In this document: positions 1 to 11,229 of the stretch, piece after piece | How the letters are laid out: each line of letters opens with the position of its first letter | Position numbering within the stretch: position 1 is the stretch's first letter | NCBI RefSeq assembly: GCF_040958095.1 | Contig: NC_091188.1 | Span: 36,994,213 to 37,058,212, forward strand | Direction: 5' to 3' | DNA length: 64,000 nt | From: Procambarus clarkii | Taxonomy: Eukaryota; Arthropoda; Malacostraca; Decapoda; Cambaridae | Translations under genes and position numbers: made by a program | Notes under the pieces: model-generated | Seen by the model: the letters and a program-made list of their open reading frames with translations, nothing else | What the model was told of the DNA's origin: nothing | Database searches by the model: none

Positions 1-1489
1 AAGGCTAGAATTCTTACGTCACCCGACGCCAGTATTGCGTCAGATTCCATTGTAATAAACACATTTATATCCAATGTGCCTGAGAATTGAATTTGATTCT
101 CCATAAACAACGGTGTTCTGTGTGATAATTAATTACAGATAAACTGATCTCCAACTAAAGCCAAATAGAGCGTTTATAGTTATAGATGTTATCTAGTAAT
201 AAAATTAACGTCATGCGTGAATGCCCTGGAGAGATTATAATTCTTCTCCATTGTTCGTTTACTATCATAAAACGGACAAATAATAATATTTAACTCCTCC
301 AAATAATAAACCCGTCCTCGATCTGAGCATTTCAAGCACAACTGCAAGAAATGACAATATCCATAATAAATAATTTGTTCAACAAACGCGGGACTCGGGG
401 CGGAAGAGACGCGAATCCACGTGTTGAAACGCTCACGAGTAGACGTGTTCACGTGGTGCTCACGAGGAGACGCCATTACCCAGCCACCAGGGTAAACGCT
501 ATCAAATCTCCAGAAGAAAGTCGCCACTGTGAGGTGTGAATAACCTTGCAGAAAATACCTTCACTTGGTGTCAGTGTCATTTACGGAACCTGTTAAATTT
601 GGTTCTATGTAACTCCATGTGATCGGCCAGTGGAGCGCGTCAGTATCTAGGATAGACAAGTCTAGAGCCTAGGACGCGACCTTCGGCAAGCCTTAACTTA
701 CACAGTGCCCATATTAGCTAAGTACCTTATCCTTGTTTGATGCATCAGATCGGGGGCGGGTTTATAGCTGGGTAGCTTGTCGTGACGACGTATAACAACT
801 AAAAATCGCAGGTCATTATCTTTCTCTTATTATTAATATCCATTTATTGTACATAGAAATCCAGTAGTTTAATCTGTTGCTACTGGAAACAATTGTTTTT
901 GCAGCGTGTGTGAAGAATTCTCTGAGCTGTCATTTCCCATGTTAATCAACTCCCAGTGTTCCATGACGAGTCCAGGAGAATCAGAGGAAGCGTCGTGACT
1001 AACTTCTAAGGAATCGTCATTAAGCTAAGATTCCCTTTGTATTCCTCGAATTTATTATCTGTACTCTTTTACATGCAGAACTCTGTTCATTGGATTAAGA
1101 TGTGTTTATTATAATTATTATTATACATATTCATAATCTATGTTCCCCTTAATGATAATGATAATGATTTCATAAGTATTCATAGGATTAGATTATTATA
1201 CATTGGATTAGTGAACGAACCACACTAGTTCCTGGACGTACTGAGTTCCAGTAATAACCCCCCAATGAAGGTGTTTGAGGCTTTGATTCATTTAATTATA
1301 CAGCCCATTAATTATTTCAATGATCATATTCTCTAGTATTTTATCCATAGTTACTGGTTCATCTAGAATTTTCCAATGATCATATTTTCTCAGTTTCCCT
1401 CTTTTACTATAAAAGTGGGTGGTCCATCGTAATTGAATTTACTATATTAATATTTAAATAATTAGAGTCAAGCCCCAAATGTCCCACAT
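1..1489. other. Unassigned AT-rich DNA
   Basis: No coding region, RNA gene or known repeat is recognised. The only open frames are short and overlap on opposite strands around 189-539 without a familiar motif. Around 1100-1200 the DNA is very AT-rich with short runs of simple ATT and ATGATA repeats. Confidence 0.6.
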
Positions 1490-2005
1490 GGGCCCCATTC
1501 CCATCTTGTGGGTGGTAGTGGATCCCATGCCCCATCCTGTGTGTGGTAGTGAACCCTATACTCTCCGGTGGGTGGTAGTGGAACCCATACTCATCCTGAA
1601 AGTTGTAGGGAACCGAATACTCATCTTGTGGGTGGTAGTGGTCCTCATATCCATCCTCTGGATGGTAGTGGGCTTCCTGCATACCCATCCTATGGGTAGT
1701 AGCTAATAATGGACCCCATACCAATCCATTGGGTTGTAGTGATCCCATACCCATCCTATGGTCGGAAATGGATCCTATAACTATCATGTGAGCGGTAATG
1801 GACCCCATAATAATTCTGTGGGTGGTAGTAGACCCCATACACATCCTGCGGGGTGTAGTGGAGCCCATATCTATCCAAAAGGTGGTAGTGGACCCCATAC
1901 CTGTCCAAAAGTGGGTAGATGGCCCAATGTCTATCCTTTTAGGTGGTATAGTGGATCCCATAAGAATCGTGTGACTTGTTTTGGACCCTATATCTATCCT
2001 GTTTG
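1490..2005. repeat. Imperfect 30-bp minisatellite
   Basis: About 17 diverged copies of a roughly 30-bp unit built on the words GGTGGTAGTGGA and CCCATCC. Because 30 is a multiple of three, the minus strand reads as a degenerate decapeptide repeat rich in GST and HYHPQD, which explains a 184-residue open frame at 1407-1961. Units differ at many positions, so the array is old or not being homogenised. Confidence 0.8.
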
Positions 2006-2221
2006 CAGTAGTTTTACTCTATTACTCTCTCATCTATGCTTATCTCAACTATGGTATTTGTGCTTTGGGGTTTACTACCCAAAATCATCTACGTCCTCTA
2101 ATTACTCAACACAAAGCTGCTATTAGAACAATATCAAACTCTGGCCCCAGACAGCACTTGGTACCCATACTCAAATCTTTGAACATGTTAGATATTATGT
2201 CACTGCACATCCTCTCATGTT

Positions 2222-2980
2222 GACTTTAGCAAAGCTTTTGATGACTTTAGCAAAGCTTTTGATAAAGTGCCACATGAAAGACTGATTAAAAAAAATAGAG
2301 GCTCATGGCATTGGGGGTGCTATATTAAGCTGGATTAGGGCATGGCTATTTCAAAGGAAACAGAGTTAGTATAAATGGGGTTCAGTCAGAGTGGGATAAT
2401 GTTGTTAGTGGAGTGCCTCAAGGCTTTGTCCTGGGACATCTGTTGTTTATAATATATATAAATGATTTAGATTTAAGTCTGAGTAGCAACATTTGCAAAT
2501 TTGCCGATGATACAAAAATCGGTAGGGAAATTAATTCGGAAGAAGACTCACTATCACTTCAAGTTGACCATAGGGTTTTGAAATGGTCAAAAGATTGGCA
2601 GATGCAGTTTAATGCTGATAAATGTAAAGTTCTGAGGCTAGGTAATGATGATAGAGTTACAAGATACGAGCTAGATGGTGTTGAGATTGCAAAGTCGGAT
2701 TGCGAAAGGGATCTGGGAGTTATGATTAGTAAGAATTTAAAACAAAAGGATGAATGAATGAATGTTCGTAATAAGGCAAATAGGACACTGGGATTTATTA
2801 ATCGAAGCGTTAGTAACAAGACACCTGGTGTGGTTCTTCAGCTATATCTTGCTCTGGTTAGGCCCCATTTAGATTATGCAGTTCAGTTTTGGTCGCCTTA
2901 CTATAGAATGGATATAAATTCACTTGAACGTGTCCAGCGTAGGATGACTAAGTTAATTCCCCAAATTAGAAACCTTTCAT
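2222..2980 (+). pseudogene. CR1-type LINE ORF2 fragment (copy A, proximal part)
   Basis: This is a decayed piece of the reverse transcriptase of the CR1 family that dominates the left half of the window. It starts with a 22-bp direct duplication covering the LDFSKAFD region (2222-2264), continues through the VPQG motif and FADD catalytic box (near 2500) and stops after the PQIRNLS stretch. A stop and frame change near 2757 split it. At 2980/2981 it is cut by the 3' tail of minus-strand copy B, and the same reading resumes at 6684, so it is the host of a nested insertion. Not functional. Confidence 0.9.
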
Positions 2981-3058
2981 AAGAACATAAGAACATAAGA
3001 ACATAAGAACAAAGGTAACTGCAGAAGGCCTATTGGCCCATACGAGGCAGCTCCTATT
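2981..3058 (-). repeat. CR1 copy B 3' UTR and 8-bp tail
   Basis: The 3' end of the minus-strand element. About 48 bp follow the ORF2 stop, containing the family signature CTTCTGCAGTTACC, and then roughly four copies of an octamer (TTCTTATG on the element strand, ATAAGAAC as written). Octamer tails in place of poly(A) are a hallmark of CR1-clade elements, and this tail marks every intact 3' end of the family in the window. Confidence 0.88.
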
Positions 3059-6028
3059 CTATAACCACCCAATCCCTCTCATATACTTGTCCAACCCGTG
3101 CTTGAAACAATCGAGGGACCCCACCTCCACAATGTTACGCGGCAATTGGTTCCACAAATCAACAACCCTGTTACTGAACCAGTATTTACCCAAGTCTTTC
3201 CTAAATCTAAACTTATCCAATTTATATCCATTGTTTCGTGTTCTGTCCTGTGTTGATACTTTTAATACCCTATTAATATCCCCCCGGTTATGTCCATTCA
3301 TCCACTTGTAAACCTCTATCATGTCACCCCTAACTCTTCGCCTTTCCAGTGAATGCAACTTAAGCTTTGTTAATCTTTCTTCATATGAAAGATTTCTAAT
3401 TTGGGGAATTAACTTAGTCATCCTACGCTGGACACGTTCAAGTGAATTTATATCCATTCTATAATATGGCGACCAAAACTGAACTGCATAATCTAAATGG
3501 GGCCTAACTAGAGCAAGATATAGCTTGAGAACCACACCAGGTGTCTTGTTACTAACGCTGCGATTAATAAATCCAAGTGTCCGATTTGCCTTATTACGAA
3601 CATTTATGCATTGATCCTTTTGTTTTAAATTCTTACTAATCATAACTCCCAGATCCCTTTCGCAATCCGACTTCGCAATCACAACACCATCTAGCTCGTA
3701 TCTTGTAACTCTATCATCATTACCTAACCTCAGAACTTTACATTTATCAGCATTAAACTGCATCTGCCAATCCTTTGACCATTTCAAAACCCTATCTAGA
3801 TCAACTTGAAGTGATAGTGAGTCCTCCTCCGAATTAATTTCCCTACCGATTTTCGTATCATCGGCAAATTTGCAAATGTTGCTACTCAAACCTGAATCTA
3901 AATCATTTATATATATTATAAACAACAGAGGTCCCAGGACAGAGCCTTGAGGCACTCCACTTACAACATTTTCCCACTCTGACTTGATTCCATTTATACT
4001 AACTCTCTGTTTCCTTTGGTATAGCCATGCCCTAATCCAGTTTAATATAGCACCCCCAATACCATGAGACTCTATTTTTTTAATCAGTCTTTCATGTGGC
4101 ACTGTATCAAAAGCTCTGCTAAAGTCAAGGTATACAACATCGCAATCCTTACCACTATCAACTGCCTCAACAATGCTAGAATAAAAAGATAACAAATTTG
4201 TTAAACATGAACGGCCATTTATAAAACCATGTTGCGACTCAATTATTAATTTATGTTTTTCAAGATGAAGACGAATTTTATTTGCTATTATAGATTCGAG
4301 TAACTTTCCCACAATAGACGTTAGGCTAATTGGTCGATAGTTAGACGCAAGTGATCTATCTCCTTTCTTAAAAACTGGTATCACATTAGCAACTTTCCAA
4401 AACTCTGGCACTCTGCCTGACTCTATTGATTTATTAAATATGGTTGACAGTGGGTCACAAAGCTCCTCTTTGCATTCTTTAAGCACCCTGGCAAACACTT
4501 CATCCGGCCCTGGGGATTTGTTTGGTTTGAGTTTTACTATTTGTTTAAGAACATCCTCCCTGGTAACTGCTAAACTCGTCAACCTGTCCTCGTCCCCACC
4601 CACATAGACTTGTTCGGCTGAAGGCATATTGTTAAGTTCCTCTTTAGTAAATACAGATACAAAATATTTATTAAAAATACTACTCATCTCTTCATCACTA
4701 TCTGTTATTTGACCTGTCTCAGTTTTTAATGGACCTATCCTTTCCCTAGTCTTAGTACGATATAACTGAAAAAACCCTTTAGGATTTGTCTTTGCTTGCC
4801 CTGCTATGCGAACTTCATAGTTTCTTTTTGCTTTCCTTATCTCTTTTTTAACATTTCTAACCAGTTGTACGAATTCCTGTTCTAAAGTGACCTCCCCATT
4901 TTTAATCCTTTTGTACCAAGCTCTCTTTTTACCTATAAGGTTCTTCAAATTCTTTGTTATCCACTTTGGGTCATTAGTATTCGATCTATTCAATTTGTAT
5001 GGTATACTACGTTCCTGTGCTTTGTTTAGAATATTCTTAAATAAGTTATATATTGAATCCACATCGAAATCCCCATTTAAGTCACCTATCGCTGGGTTCA
5101 TGTCTCGCTCCAAGACCGGCCCACACCCCATACCCAAGACTTTCCAATCAATTTGACCCAAAAAATTTCTTAGGCTATTAAAATCAGCTTTTCGAAAATC
5201 TGGCACTTTAACAGAATTTTCTCCTACTGGTCTATTCCATTCTATGCTAAATCTGATTTCTTTGTGATCACTGCTCCCTAGCTCACTCCCTATTTCGATG
5301 TCATTAATTTGCGTTTCCCTGTTAGTTAACACTAAATCTAAAATATTATTTTCCCGTGTTGGTTCCTTAATGTGTTGCGTAAGAAAGCAATCGTCAATTA
5401 ATTCTAGAAAATCTTCTGCTTCACTATTCCCTGTTTTGTTCAACCAGTTTATTCCGCTAAAATTAAAGTCACCCATGACATAAATACTGTTAGATCTAGA
5501 TGCTCTAGATATTTCATCCCATAGATGCTTTGCTTCCATTCTGTCTAAATTTGGTGGCCTATATATTACTCCTATTATAATATTATTAGCTTTTTCGTTT
5601 AATTCAATCCAAATAGTTTCTGTGTGTGGCTCTGTTTTGATTCCCTCTTTGAGACTACATTTCAAATTGTCCCTAACATATATGGCTACTCCACCTCCTC
5701 GTCTAATATATCTATCTGTGTGAAATAGTTTAAATCCATATATTTGATATTCAGCTAATAGTTCTCTATTTTCTACATTCATCCACGTTTCGGTAAGTGC
5801 AATAATATCTATTTTTTCTGTGCAGACAAGAGCATTTAATTCGTTAATTTTATTTCTTAGACTTCTACTGTTAGTGTAATATACCCTAAGTGAATTGTTA
5901 TTTTGCGGACCTTCTCTTTCCCTGATCGTTTTGCCAATTCCTTTCTCCCACAAACACATACTTTTATTACCTCCTTCCTCCAAATCAATTCCCATACCTC
6001 TATCTACTAACAGTTTAAACCCAAACAA
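3059..6028 (-). CDS. CR1-type LINE ORF2: endonuclease-reverse transcriptase (copy B)
   Basis: A single open frame of 989 codons, the best-preserved ORF2 here. The N-terminal half is an APE-type endonuclease that would nick target DNA: NSR near residue 52, LTETW with catalytic E80, GDFNF with D187, and SDH at 253-255. The centre and C-terminal half is a reverse transcriptase for target-primed synthesis: NKSPGPDE, YRPISLTS, LDFSRAFD (D635), VPQGSVLGPLL and FADD at 721-724. A C-terminal region of about 200 residues ends in YMRGIGWL. There is no RNase H, as expected for CR1. The frame opens at a TTG; its first ATG is codon 12 (5993-5995), 11 nt past the ORF1 stop, so the true product probably starts there. 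It could be catalytically competent, but its ORF1 is truncated. Confidence 0.93.
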   Translation of the reverse strand: MFGFKLLVDRGMGIDLEEGGNKSMCLWEKGIGKTIREREGPQNNNSLRVYYTNSRSLRNKINELNALVCTEKIDIIALTETWMNVENRELLAEYQIYGFKLFHTDRYIRRGGGVAIYVRDNLKCSLKEGIKTEPHTETIWIELNEKANNIIIGVIYRPPNLDRMEAKHLWDEISRASRSNSIYVMGDFNFSGINWLNKTGNSEAEDFLELIDDCFLTQHIKEPTRENNILDLVLTNRETQINDIEIGSELGSSDHKEIRFSIEWNRPVGENSVKVPDFRKADFNSLRNFLGQIDWKVLGMGCGPVLERDMNPAIGDLNGDFDVDSIYNLFKNILNKAQERSIPYKLNRSNTNDPKWITKNLKNLIGKKRAWYKRIKNGEVTLEQEFVQLVRNVKKEIRKAKRNYEVRIAGQAKTNPKGFFQLYRTKTRERIGPLKTETGQITDSDEEMSSIFNKYFVSVFTKEELNNMPSAEQVYVGGDEDRLTSLAVTREDVLKQIVKLKPNKSPGPDEVFARVLKECKEELCDPLSTIFNKSIESGRVPEFWKVANVIPVFKKGDRSLASNYRPISLTSIVGKLLESIIANKIRLHLEKHKLIIESQHGFINGRSCLTNLLSFYSSIVEAVDSGKDCDVVYLDFSRAFDTVPHERLIKKIESHGIGGAILNWIRAWLYQRKQRVSINGIKSEWENVVSGVPQGSVLGPLLFIIYINDLDSGLSSNICKFADDTKIGREINSEEDSLSLQVDLDRVLKWSKDWQMQFNADKCKVLRLGNDDRVTRYELDGVVIAKSDCERDLGVMISKNLKQKDQCINVRNKANRTLGFINRSVSNKTPGVVLKLYLALVRPHLDYAVQFWSPYYRMDINSLERVQRRMTKLIPQIRNLSYEERLTKLKLHSLERRRVRGDMIEVYKWMNGHNRGDINRVLKVSTQDRTRNNGYKLDKFRFRKDLGKYWFSNRVVDLWNQLPRNIVEVGSLDCFKHGLDKYMRGIGWL

Positions 6029-6681
6029 ACACCTCTAACCACTTCTTCTAACGAGTTCGCAACAGCAACAACCCCAGCTCTCGATAGATGCACCCCATCA
6101 CGAGCATACATTTCATTTCTTCCATAGAAGTGTTCCCAGTTGTCTATGAAAGATATTGCATTTGATTTGCAATATCTTTCCAGCCGGCAATTGACACCAA
6201 GTGCCCTCGATATCCATTCATTTCCCACTCCCTTTCTTGGAAGAATGCCACATATGATCGGGATTCCTCCCTTGCTCCTAACTAACTCTATGGCTGTTTT
6301 ATACCTCTGAATCAGTTCCTCACTCCTAACTCGACCAACATCATTTCCTCCCACGCTAATGCAAATAATGGGATTGTTCCCATTACCAGCCATAATATCA
6401 TTCATGTTGTTTATAATATCACCAATGCCAGCTCCGGGATAGCAAACCCTTAACCTGTTCCCCCTATCTCTAGCACAAAACGTTCTATCCAAATACCTTA
6501 TCTGGGAATCTCCCACAACTAATGTTTGCTTAGGTACTTCCTTTACTTTCTGAGGGGCCTGCGCTTCCTTTCTCTTCGTTGCTTTCCCTTTTGCGCGATC
6601 CACAGTCTCTCCACAGCACTCGTCCTCCAAAACGTCAAATGAATTAGAAGTTGCTATGGCGTTTGAAGGCGGCTTTATCAA
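6007..6681 (-). CDS. CR1-type LINE ORF1, SGNH/GDSL esterase domain (copy B, 5'-truncated)
   Basis: The 224-codon frame holds an SGNH/GDSL-like hydrolase domain of the kind known in ORF1 of CR1-group LINEs, thought to act on lipids or membranes during retrotransposition. Visible blocks are VVGDSQ with nucleophile S59, YPGAGIGD at 81-88, VGGND with N113, and ARDGVHLS with the D195/H198 pair, so all catalytic residues are present. Comparison with 7788 and 24913 shows that about 60 N-terminal residues, including a coiled coil, are missing: this copy is 5'-truncated inside ORF1 and the apparent start is a TTG at the truncation. It overlaps ORF2 by 22 nt. Confidence 0.9.
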   Translation of the reverse strand: MIKPPSNAIATSNSFDVLEDECCGETVDRAKGKATKRKEAQAPQKVKEVPKQTLVVGDSQIRYLDRTFCARDRGNRLRVCYPGAGIGDIINNMNDIMAGNGNNPIICISVGGNDVGRVRSEELIQRYKTAIELVRSKGGIPIICGILPRKGVGNEWISRALGVNCRLERYCKSNAISFIDNWEHFYGRNEMYARDGVHLSRAGVVAVANSLEEVVRGVCLGLNC

Positions 6682-6683
6682 AG

Positions 6684-6800
6684 TATGAAGAAAAGATTAA
6701 CAAAGCTTAAATTGCATTCACTGGAAAGGCGAAGAGTTAGGGGTGACATGATAGAGGTTTACAAGTGGATGAATGGACATAACAAAGGAGATATTAATAG
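6684..6800 (+). pseudogene. CR1 copy A, distal part
   Basis: Continues the coding sequence broken at 2980: it picks up at ATGAAGAAA and runs through the EERLTKLKLHSLERRRVRGDMIEVYKW-type region to GATATTAATAG. It therefore marks the right border of the copy B insertion. At 6800 it joins an inverted CR1 fragment. Confidence 0.85.
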
Positions 6801-7133
6801 GCAGCTCCTATCTATAACCACCCAATCCCACTCATATATATGTCAAACCCACGCTTGAAACAATCGAGGGACTCCACCACGTTATGTAGTAATTGGTTCC
6901 ACAAATCACCAACACTGTTACCGAACCAGTATTTACCCAAGTCATTCCTAAATCTAAACTTATCCAATTTATACTCATTGTTTCGTGTTCTGTCTTTTGT
7001 TGATACTTTTAATACCCTATTAATACCCCCTTGTTATGTCCATTCATCCACTTATAAACCTCTATCATGTTTTCCCCTAACTCTTCGCCTTACCAGTGAA
7101 TACAATTTAAGCTTTGTTAATCTTTCTTCATAT
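6801..7133 (-). pseudogene. CR1 3'-end fragment, inverted
   Basis: Reverse-oriented C-terminal coding region of ORF2 plus a few bases of 3' UTR, lacking the octamer tail. Its outer part is the inverse of 6684-6800, so the two form a fold-back with arms of about 117 bp. It ends at CATATG, where unrelated ORF1-type sequence starts. Confidence 0.82.
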
Positions 7134-7727
7134 GCATCACGTGCTGGCATTATCCCTGGTCTTCTTAAACTAGCGGAAAGGCTTGCAGGACCAGACAACC
7201 AGCGCTTTGTCAGTGAACTAAACGCATTATACATTGACAATGGCCTGGTCCCCATCAAAGCCACTAGCGTAAATCTCACTGCCTCCTCTACCACTCCGGA
7301 GACTACCACCAGGACGACCATGCGGTCAACTTCAACACGGACTCCAGAACCGCCCATGACCCGGGCGACACAAACAGAGGTAATTCCTTCTCCAGCTCCC
7401 AACACTCCTACCATCAATATCTCAGCAGCCGTGCTAGCAGACGTGCTGTCTACAAACGATAACAGCACCACCAGCGTTCCTGAAATAGCCACAACCACCA
7501 ATCAACGACACCTAAGCCTACCTAAGGCTGCGAGGCGAAAGACAAAAACGCCCACAACGGAGGTTACGGACACCTCAGACGAGGAAATCATAGAAGGAGC
7601 TCCACTGCCGCATCACAAATATGACACCTACACGGTTCAAGACTTCCTCATGGAGGCCACGTCACCAAAGTCTAACGACAGCACTGCTCAGCCAAAGTCG
7701 CAGGCAAAGAAAAAACGGAAAACCTAG
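7134..7727 (+). pseudogene. LINE ORF1 C-terminal half (ORF1-H type, copy 1)
   Basis: About 195 codons stay open from ASRAGIIPGLLKLAERLAG to a stop after a basic KKKRKT tail. The protein is rich in Thr, Ser and Pro, with an acidic stretch (TSDEEIIEG) and a lysine-rich end that could be a nuclear localisation signal. The same sequence occurs in pieces at 14203-14547, 17022-17079 and 21074-21361, where it follows the zinc-knuckle portion at 11622. I infer the nucleic-acid-binding ORF1 of an I- or Jockey-type LINE. The fragment starts without its zinc-finger half and runs into CR1 copy C. Confidence 0.7.
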
Positions 7728-7754
7728 AGGGCTACACTAATCCCACCAGCTCCA

Positions 7755-8640
7755 GTAACATTATTAGTAACATTTATTATAGCAATAATGGAAGGATTAG
7801 TGAAGGAATTGATGAATCTAGTTGGAACTCTGAGAGCAGAGATGTATTCCCTACGAGATGAGGTACGACAGCTGAAACACCGGGAAGAAACGCAGGAGGA
7901 GACCAATATTAACAAGACCTCATCGTGGAAGGTCGTTAAGGACAAGGGTCTTAAGAAGACCTTGACAAGGCCGCCTACAAACGCCCTAAGGACATTTAAT
8001 TCATTTGCCGTGTTGGGAGACGAATACTGTGGTGAGCCTGCAGTTCACTCAAAACGGAAATCAACGAAGAGCAACGAAGCAGAGGCCCCTCAAAGTGCTC
8101 AGAAAGTTAAGGAGGCAAATAAACGAATTTTTGTTGTGGGAGATTCCCAGGTGAGGTATTTAGACAGAACGTTTTGTGCCAGAGATAAGGGGAACAGGTT
8201 AAGGGTCTGCTATCCGGGAGCTGGAATTGGAGATATTGTTGACAACATGACATATTATGACTGGAAATGGGAACAAACCCATTATTTGTATTAGTGCATA
8301 GGGTAATGATGTTGGACGAGTTAGGAGTAAGGAACTGATAAAGAAATTTAACAAAGCCATAGATTTAGTTAGGAGCAAGGGAGGAATCCCGATCATATGT
8401 GGCAATTCTTCCAAGAGCATTGGGAATGAATGGTTGTCGAGGGCACTTGGTGTCAATTGCCGGCTGGAAAGATATTGCAAATCAAATGAAATATCTTTCA
8501 TAGACAACTGCGAACACTTCTATGGAAGAAATGAAATGTATGCTCGTGATGGGGTGCATCTATCGAGGGCTGGGGTTGTTTCTGTTGCGAACTCGATGGA
8601 ACCAGTGGTTAGAGGCATTTGTTTGGGTTTAAACTGTTAG
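7755..8640 (+). pseudogene. CR1-type LINE ORF1 with coiled coil and esterase (copy C)
   Basis: Shows the complete N-terminus that copy B lacks. The ATG at 7788 opens a leucine-heptad coiled coil (MEGLVKELMNLVGTLRAEM onward, about residues 1-35), then a basic linker and the esterase domain with GDSQ and YPGAGIGD. A frameshift near 8260 ends the first frame at 8294, and the GxND block has decayed (GGND reads as GND after the shift). The last third, with DGVHLSRAG, is open at 8434-8640 and ends at the same TAG as other copies. Full length would be about 284 codons. The coiled coil suggests ORF1 multimerisation. Confidence 0.87.
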
Positions 8641-11229
8641 TAGATAGTGGTATGGGAATTGATTTGGAGGAAGGAGGTAATAAAAGTATGTGTTTGTTGG
8701 AGAAACAAATTGGCAAAATGATCAGGGAAAGAGAAGGGCCTCAAAATAACAATTCACTTAGGGTATATTACACTAGCAATAGAAGTCTAAGAAACAAAAT
8801 AAACGAGTTAAATGCTCTTGTCTGTACAGAAAAAAATAGATATTATTGCACTTACCGAAACGTGGATGAATGTAGAAAATCGAGAACTATTAGCTGAATA
8901 TCAAATAAATGGATTTAAAATATTTCACACAGATAGATATATTAGACGAGGGGGGGGGGAGTAGCCATATATGTTAAGGACAATTTGAAATGTAGTCTCA
9001 AAGAGGGAATCAAAACTGAGCCACACACAGAAACTATTTGAATAGAATTAAACGAAAAAGCCAATTAAAATAGGAGTTATATATAGGCCACCAAATTTAG
9101 ACAGAATGGAAGCAAAGCATCTATGGGATGAAATATCTAGAGCATCTAGATCTAACAGTATTTATGTCATGGGTGACTTTAATTTTAGTGGAATAAACTG
9201 GTTGAACAAAACAGGGAATAATGAAGCAGAAGATTTTCTAGAATTAATTGACGATTGCTTTCTTACGCAACACATTAAGGAACCAAAGCGGGAAAATAAT
9301 ATTTTAGATTTAGTGTTAACTAACAGGGAAACACAAATTAAGGACATCGAAATAGGAAATGAGCTAGGGAACAGTGATCATAAAGAAATCAGATTTGGGC
9401 ATAGAATGAAATAGATCTGTAGGAGAAAATTCTGTTAAAGTACCTGATTTTCGAAAAGCCAATTTCAATAACCTAAGAAATTTATTGGGCCAAATTGATA
9501 GGAAAGTCTTGGGTATGGGGTGTGGGCCGGTCTTAGAGCTAGACGTGAACCCAGCGATAGGTGACGTAAAAGGGGTTTTTGATGTGGACTCAAAATATAA
9601 CCTATTTAAAAATATTCTAAGCGAAGCCTAGGAATGTAGTATACCATATAAATTGAATAGATCGAATACTAATGATCCAAAGTGGATAACAAAGGATCTG
9701 AAGAACCTTATAGGTAAAAAGAGAGCGTGGTTCAAAAGGATTAAAAATGGGGAAGTCGGTTTAGAACAGGAATTCGTACAACTGGTTAGAAATACTAAAA
9801 AGGAGGTAAAGAAAGCAGAAAGAAACTATGAAGTTCACACAGCAGAGCAAGCAAAGACAAATCCTAAATGGTTTTCCCAGTTATACCGGACAAAGATTAG
9901 GGAAAGGATAGGTCCATTAAAAACTGAGACAGGTCAAATAACAGATAGTGATGAAGAGATGAGTAGTATTTTTAAAAAATATTTTGTATCTGTATTTACT
10001 AAAGAGGAACTTAACAATATGCCTTCAGCCGAACAAGTCTATGTGGGTGGGGATGAGGACAGGTTGAGGAGTTTAACAGTTACCAGGGAGGATGTTCTTA
10101 AACAAATAGTAAAACTCAAACCAAACAAATCCCCAGGGCCAGATTAAGCACTTTGCCAGGGTGCTTAAAGAATGCAAAGAGGAGCTTTGCGACCCACTGT
10201 CTACCATATTTAATAAATCAATAGAGTCAGGCAGAGTGCAAGAGTTATGGAAAGTTGCTAATGTGATACCAGTTTTTAGATTGGAGATAGATCACTTGCG
10301 TCCAACTATCGACCAATTAGCCTAATGTCTATTGTGGGAAAGTTACTCGAATCTATATTTGCAAATAAAATTAGTCTTCATCTTGAAAAACATAAATTAA
10401 TAATTGAGTCGCAACATGGTTTTATAAACGGCCGTTCATGTTTAACAAATTTGTTATCTTTTTATTCTAGCATAGTTGAGGCAGTTGATAGTGGTAAGGA
10501 TTGCGATGTTGTGTACCTTGACTATAGCAAAGCTTTTGATACAGTGCCACATGAAAGATTGATTAAAAAGTTAGAGGCTCATGGTATTGGGGGTGCTATA
10601 CTAAGCTGGATTAGAGCATGGCTATACCAAAGGAAACAGAGTATAAATGGAGTCAAGTCAGAGTGGGTAAATGTTGGAAGTAGAGTGCCTCAAGGCTCTG
10701 TCCTGGGACCTCTGTTGTTTATAATATATATAAATGTTTAGATTCAGGTTTGAGTAGCAACATTTGCAGATGATACAAAAATCGGAAATTAACACAGAAG
10801 AAGACTCACTATCACTTCAAGTTGATCTAAATAGGGTTTTGAAATGGTCAAAAGCTTGGCAGATGCAGTTTAATGCTGATAAATGTAAAGTTCTGAGGCA
10901 AGGTAATGATGATAGAGTTACAAGATACGAGCTAGATGGTGTTGAAATTGCGAAGTCGGATTGCGAAAGGGATCTGGGAGTTATGATTAGTAAGAATGTA
11001 AAACAAAAGGATCAATGCATAAATGTTCGTAATAAGGCGAATAAGACACTGGGATTTATTAATCGAAGCGTTAGTAACAAGACACCTGGTGTTGCTCTTC
11101 AGCTATATCTTGCTCTGGTTAGGCCCCATTTAGATTATGCAGTTCAGTTTTGGTTGCCGTACTATAGAATGGATATAAATTCACTTGAACCTGTCCAGCG
11201 TTGGATGACTAAGTTAATTCCCCAAATTA
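8619..11229 (+). pseudogene. CR1-type LINE ORF2 (copy C), multiply broken
   Basis: Full-length but decayed endonuclease-reverse transcriptase following ORF1 of the same copy with the same overlap. The endonuclease part has frameshifts near 8840 (at LTETW), 8950 (a G-run at RGGG) and 9065, and GDFNF is kept near 9170. The reverse transcriptase is readable as 9653-10147, 10325-10741 and 10764-11229, with an in-frame stop after NKSPGPD. A small deletion near 10775 damages the catalytic FADD segment. A SINE cuts it at 11229. An older copy than B or F. Confidence 0.88.

Noticed and set aside
1407-1961. 184-codon minus-strand frame with GSTTTHR-like decapeptides
   Set aside because: The period equals the 30-bp minisatellite; the plus strand is also open in places. 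No evidence of a real protein.
4887-5156. Plus-strand frames such as 4887-5156, 5298-5483, 19430-19699 and 3033-3311
   Set aside because: They are antisense shadows of CR1 ORF2 and recur wherever that LINE occurs in reverse.
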